DNA from: CAYYKD01 sp964471825
GTDB taxonomy: Bacteria; Spirochaetota; GWE2-31-10; CAYYKD01
Assembly (NCBI GenBank): GCA_964471825.1
Contig: CAYYKD010000017.1
Location: 6,176-70,175 of the forward strand
DNA length: 64,000 nt
Reading direction: 5' to 3'
The position numbers and the translations under genes were made by a program. The notes beneath the pieces were generated by a model, which worked only from the letters and a program-made list of their open reading frames with translations, was not told the origin of the DNA and did no database searches. Below are positions 61,050-64,000 of this stretch, one piece after another (position 1 is the stretch's first letter; the number at the start of each line of letters is the position of its first letter).

Positions 61050-64000
61050 AGCCCGAACAGCCCGAACCCGAGAATTGGGGTACTTAAAGCCGTAGTTCTG
61101 GTAGCCATTGTAGAAGCCCTGGCTCCACGCGTCGTTACTATTGCTCTCGGACGACGACCAATAGTCTACATCGGCAAACCCGCCAACACCTTCAGTATGT
61201 AAATTAACATACATCTCATTTAACTCATCCTTACTTGGAAGAAACCAGTCATTCTTTCCACCATGAGTTGCATTTCTTGCCACCTCAGCTGCGGGATGCT
61301 CTGCCCCTGTCATAGCATTGTATGTATTGGCATAACCTGTACCTATCGCAGTTGATGTTCCCGGCGTACTTGTATCGGTTGTCTTCCACTGATATGTCCC
61401 ACTCTCATCCTCAGTCCACGCTTCAAGGTACTTCCAGCCGTCCTGATCTGCATTTGGGTTGATATAAAAAATCAGTCCGCCGGCTGATCCGGCATCTCTT
61501 AACGCATACGGACCAGTATCAACATATGACCACCTCGCATAGAGTGTTACATTATTATTACCCATTGTGTAATTATAGCCATCATTAAACACCGTCCAAC
61601 CAGTAGGAGTTGTCGCCCAGCCGAGAAATGTTCTACCTGAATTACTAAATCCGCAGGTGTTGAGAGCTACCGTTGATCCGCTTGTTATCTGTTGATCTGC
61701 CATAGTTCCTGTGGCAGATGAGTCGTTTTTGTTGAATGTTATTTTATAGGTGTTTCCGTTTGGTGCTGTTTGTGTAATGCGGAAACCTCTGTAGTCGGAC
61801 GTGTTGGAAGGGAAGTAATTGTGGCGGCGGCCAACCTGCAGGTCGTAGCTGCTTTCGTCATAGCTACCGCCACGATACACGCGGCGAGAGCCTGTATCCG
61901 GACCGAGCGGATTGACTCCGCCGGCGAGGTCGCCATACCAGTCCCAGTTCCATTCATACACATTCCCAGACATATCATAAAGCCCAAGTTGATTTGCCTT
62001 TTTTAACCCAACGGGTTGAGTTGTTCCACCGGAATTTTCACTATGCCATGCCACCTCATCAGGGTTATTACTACCTGCATAAGTGAAGTTATTTATTAGC
62101 CCTACATTACCGCCACGGGCTGCAAACTCCCACTCTGCTTCTGTGGGGAGTCTATAGCCGGTTGCAAAGGTATTGACCATTTGATTGGTTATATCAGTAT
62201 CTCCGGTTCTATAAACATCTGTCTTTGCAGTGTTAGTATAATATACAGGTGTTAGTCCATTTTTTTCGCTATACGCATTACACCATTTAAGAACAGCATA
62301 CCAGCTTACACCTGTAACCGGTTGATATTCACTTCCTGATCCTGATGATCCTCTATCACCGGTAGGAAGATCATAGCCGTTACTATTTGCCCAGGTCCTT
62401 ACCTCATCCCAGAGTTTCCATGTAACTTCAGTATTACTCATACTAAAGTTAGATAATTGAACGCTTACACTATCCTGCATACTAAATGTGCCACCGGGTA
62501 CCGGGATCATTTCAAACGGCATCGGGACATAGTATGTTGCACTTTTAATATCTGAAGTTATCCAGTCATGCTTATATGCTATCGCTTTTAGGATAGTCGG
62601 TTTTTCTATCGTTACATTGCCCCCTGAGTAAACAATACCGGTAGTTTCTGACGGTGTACTTCCATCGGTAGTATATCGTATAGTTACACCGGCAGTTGCA
62701 CAAGTGATAGTTGTCATTTGAGTAGTCGTATATTCACCTTCTGCAAGTGAAAACACCGGCTCTACTACCTTCTTTGCACCCGTACCTTTTAAGAAAAACA
62801 CATAAGGATTATCAATCTGTCCGTTCATAACGATAAGAACTGTGGTGGACTTAACTCCCGTTGTATCAGGATCAAACATCATCTCAAACTGTGCAGAAAT
62901 TCCATTACTTATGGTTGTAGTTCCCGGCTGATTTGTAACACTAAAAACACTATCACCGGATAGAGTAACAGCAGGGGTTTGCAGAGTTAAACTACTGCCT
63001 GAGTTATTTGTTATAGTAAATGTTACCAACTCCCCACTCCCCGCTACATTCACTATCCCAAAGTCATACACACTTTGCCCTGTCGTCATCGTAGTTGTTC
63101 CCTGCTTCACAGTCACGCCACTTACAGGCGGATCTGTCGGATAACAAGCTGAGCTTAAGTTCAGTGTAAATGAAGGTGTGTTACCCGCATTTGTCGCTAT
63201 CGTTACACTGCCTGAGTAGGTGTCCATAACGGTATGGGTAAACCGCACTTTAAATGTCGTTGCACCAAGTGAGTTAACAGGGCTGACAGCATCCTCTATC
63301 TTGCTAAAACCGTCACCGCTTACAGATATGCTTGTTATAGTAAGAGGATCCCAGCCGTCATTAGTTATGCTGATCGTTATGTCCTTGTTTGCTCCCGGCG
63401 GCACCGTGCCAAATGAAACAGAGCTGTTATGGGTTAAAGTTGTTGTGTTTTCTTTTACGATGATCTGCGGGTTTTGTTCAAGGATTCTACCCGACCATTC
63501 GACAGGATCGCTGTCTTCGTAACCGGCTTTTACGCCGACTGCTTTTAGCAAACCATTACCGACAGGAAGATTAACGGTGACTGTCTTTATTCCACTTCCG
63601 GCATTATTACCTGCACTCGGAGTTGTACCGTCTGTTGTGTAATAAACAGTTGCACCATCGGTAGTTGTCGATATGGTAAATGAGTTTCTGCCGGTTTTAT
63701 TAAGAGTCAAATTCATAACCGCATATCGATATTCTCTTGTTATAACAAAGGTTGATTCATAACCTGTTTTTATGCCTATTGCCTTAACTGTAATACTGCT
63801 GTCAATTGTTAAAACAACCGTTTTTACTCCGCTACCCGCATTATTTGACACGCCGGGTTCTGTTCCATCAAGCGTATAGTAAATAGTTGCACCCTCTGTT
63901 GTCGTTGAGATGGTAACTTGTTGCGTTGCATCAAAACTACCGCTATCAAGACTGAAAACCGGATCGGCAACACCAAATCTATACTCACGAGATAATATTT
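61044..64000 (-). CDS. very large surface-type protein with FGE and DUF1566 domains, candidate DGR target; 5' end outside window
   Basis: The frame stays open from the stop at 61044 to the right edge (about 985 codons), so the N-terminus is missing. Domain order (from the edge): chitobiase-type C-terminal repeats (TTEGATIYYTLDGTEP, TTDGATVYYTTDGTTP), two choice-of-anchor/HYDIN-like beta domains, a third chitobiase-type repeat (RYTTDGSTP), an FGE-sulfatase domain (MIPVPGGTFSM, GYRLPTEAEWEFAARG, DMSGNVYEW, VYRGGSY...YRGFRI), a Listeria-Bacteroides repeat (FLGWATTPTGW, VTLYARW) and a DUF1566/Lcl domain ending VRAVRAF. Multi-domain architecture fits a ligand-binding cell-surface protein. The last ~115 bp have DGR variable-region features. 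Confidence 0.85.
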   Translation of the reverse strand, partial: ILSREYRFGVADPVFSLDSGSFDATQQVTISTTTEGATIYYTLDGTEPGVSNNAGSGVKTVVLTIDSSITVKAIGIKTGYESTFVITREYRYAVMNLTLNKTGRNSFTISTTTDGATVYYTTDGTTPSAGNNAGSGIKTVTVNLPVGNGLLKAVGVKAGYEDSDPVEWSGRILEQNPQIIVKENTTTLTHNSSVSFGTVPPGANKDITISITNDGWDPLTITSISVSGDGFSKIEDAVSPVNSLGATTFKVRFTHTVMDTYSGSVTIATNAGNTPSFTLNLSSACYPTDPPVSGVTVKQGTTTMTTGQSVYDFGIVNVAGSGELVTFTITNNSGSSLTLQTPAVTLSGDSVFSVTNQPGTTTISNGISAQFEMMFDPDTTGVKSTTVLIVMNGQIDNPYVFFLKGTGAKKVVEPVFSLAEGEYTTTQMTTITCATAGVTIRYTTDGSTPSETTGIVYSGGNVTIEKPTILKAIAYKHDWITSDIKSATYYVPMPFEMIPVPGGTFSMQDSVSVQLSNFSMSNTEVTWKLWDEVRTWANSNGYDLPTGDRGSSGSGSEYQPVTGVSWYAVLKWCNAYSEKNGLTPVYYTNTAKTDVYRTGDTDITNQMVNTFATGYRLPTEAEWEFAARGGNVGLINNFTYAGSNNPDEVAWHSENSGGTTQPVGLKKANQLGLYDMSGNVYEWNWDWYGDLAGGVNPLGPDTGSRRVYRGGSYDESSYDLQVGRRHNYFPSNTSDYRGFRITQTAPNGNTYKITFNKNDSSATGTMADQQITSGSTVALNTCGFSNSGRTFLGWATTPTGWTVFNDGYNYTMGNNNVTLYARWSYVDTGPYALRDAGSAGGLIFYINPNADQDGWKYLEAWTEDESGTYQWKTTDTSTPGTSTAIGTGYANTYNAMTGAEHPAAEVARNATHGGKNDWFLPSKDELNEMYVNLHTEGVGGFADVDYWSSSESNSNDAWSQGFYNGYQNYGFKYPNSRVRAVRAF
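61046..61160 (-). other. candidate DGR variable region (VR) with adenine-free 3' end
   Basis: Between the conserved WSSSE and VRAVRAF, the changing codons read (minus strand) AGC AAT AGT AAC GAC, AGC, GGC, TAC AAT, TAC, AAC TAC GGC TTT, TAC CCC AAT TCT: all NNC or NNT, as expected if an AAC/AAT-rich template were mutated at adenines. The following 27 bases (TCTCGGGTTCGG to GGGCTTTC) contain no A, like an initiation-of-mutagenic-homing site. A 9-bp hairpin follows on the stop codon. Confidence 0.68.

Noticed and set aside
61044..63851. A complete gene starting with GTG at 63851
   Set aside because: The reading frame continues upstream to the window edge with another chitobiase-type repeat, so this GTG is an internal Val codon and the gene is truncated by the window.
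54000..64000. A reverse transcriptase or DGR template repeat inside the window
   Set aside because: No reading frame on either strand shows a YxDD-type reverse transcriptase core, and I saw no AAC-rich non-coding copy of the variable regions. If the DGR is real its machinery is outside this window.

Overview
The window is a 64 kb stretch of an AT-rich, diderm, probably anaerobic bacterium. I infer Spirochaetota with moderate confidence. The reasons are a DUF1577-like PilZ protein of the kind known from Leptospira, many PAS-rich hybrid kinases, HDOD and CheB/CheR signalling proteins, Rex, a single-chain [FeFe] hydrogenase, and exported lipoproteins and barrel-like proteins. A run of 10 N (37994-38003) inside a sigma-factor gene shows a draft assembly, probably a metagenome bin. 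I see no rRNA, tRNA, CRISPR array, integrase, transposase of a known IS family, or reverse transcriptase.

Layout. 1-5.2 kb: AIM24 protein (cut by the edge), a radical SAM protein that looks leaderless, ThrH, an HDOD protein, and an exported barrel/phosphoesterase pair. 5.2-10.8 kb (minus strand): YitT, RsfS, a diguanylate cyclase, then a fatty-acid cluster fabF-fabG-HadA-like-HadB-like. 11-33.7 kb: large sensory proteins (REC/PAS/PocR/HWE kinase; sensor-PAS-HisKA-REC hybrid; CheB-CheR-PAS) mixed with housekeeping genes (aminotransferase, glgC, surE, cobT-like), an odd SDR, and exported spirochaete-type proteins. 33.9-45 kb: PilZ, hslO, a lone receiver, rex, a primary-type sigma factor, a ClpC-like ATPase, a J-domain protein, ymdB-rny, and an ArfB-like rescue factor. 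45-53.5 kb: an arsR-arsC-acr3 operon, a PAS-REC-HPt protein, and a 1145-residue GltD-[FeFe]-hydrogenase fusion.

53.6-64 kb is an accessory island and the most interesting part. Nearly all its genes lie on the minus strand and many are broken. It carries UPF0175/DUF3368, VapBC-like and HicAB toxin-antitoxin modules, a truncated Phd antitoxin, three Rpn/YhgA-like nuclease copies (one intact), hairpin-forming repeats, and a very large surface-type protein running off the right edge. That protein ends in an FGE-sulfatase domain and a DUF1566 (Lcl) domain. Its last ~115 bp look like the variable region (VR) of a diversity-generating retroelement (DGR): variable codons are almost all NNY, as AAY template codons would give; an adenine-free 3' end encodes the conserved VRAVRAF tail; and a perfect 9-bp hairpin sits on the stop codon. 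A second, broken DUF1566 cassette 2 kb away has a different VR but an almost identical 3' end and flank. A remnant of the HRDC-type protein that accompanies DGR reverse transcriptases lies between toxin-antitoxin modules. Two short remnants of other FGE and DUF1566 C-termini are further left. I interpret the island as a graveyard plus one live target of a DGR whose reverse transcriptase and template lie elsewhere in the genome.
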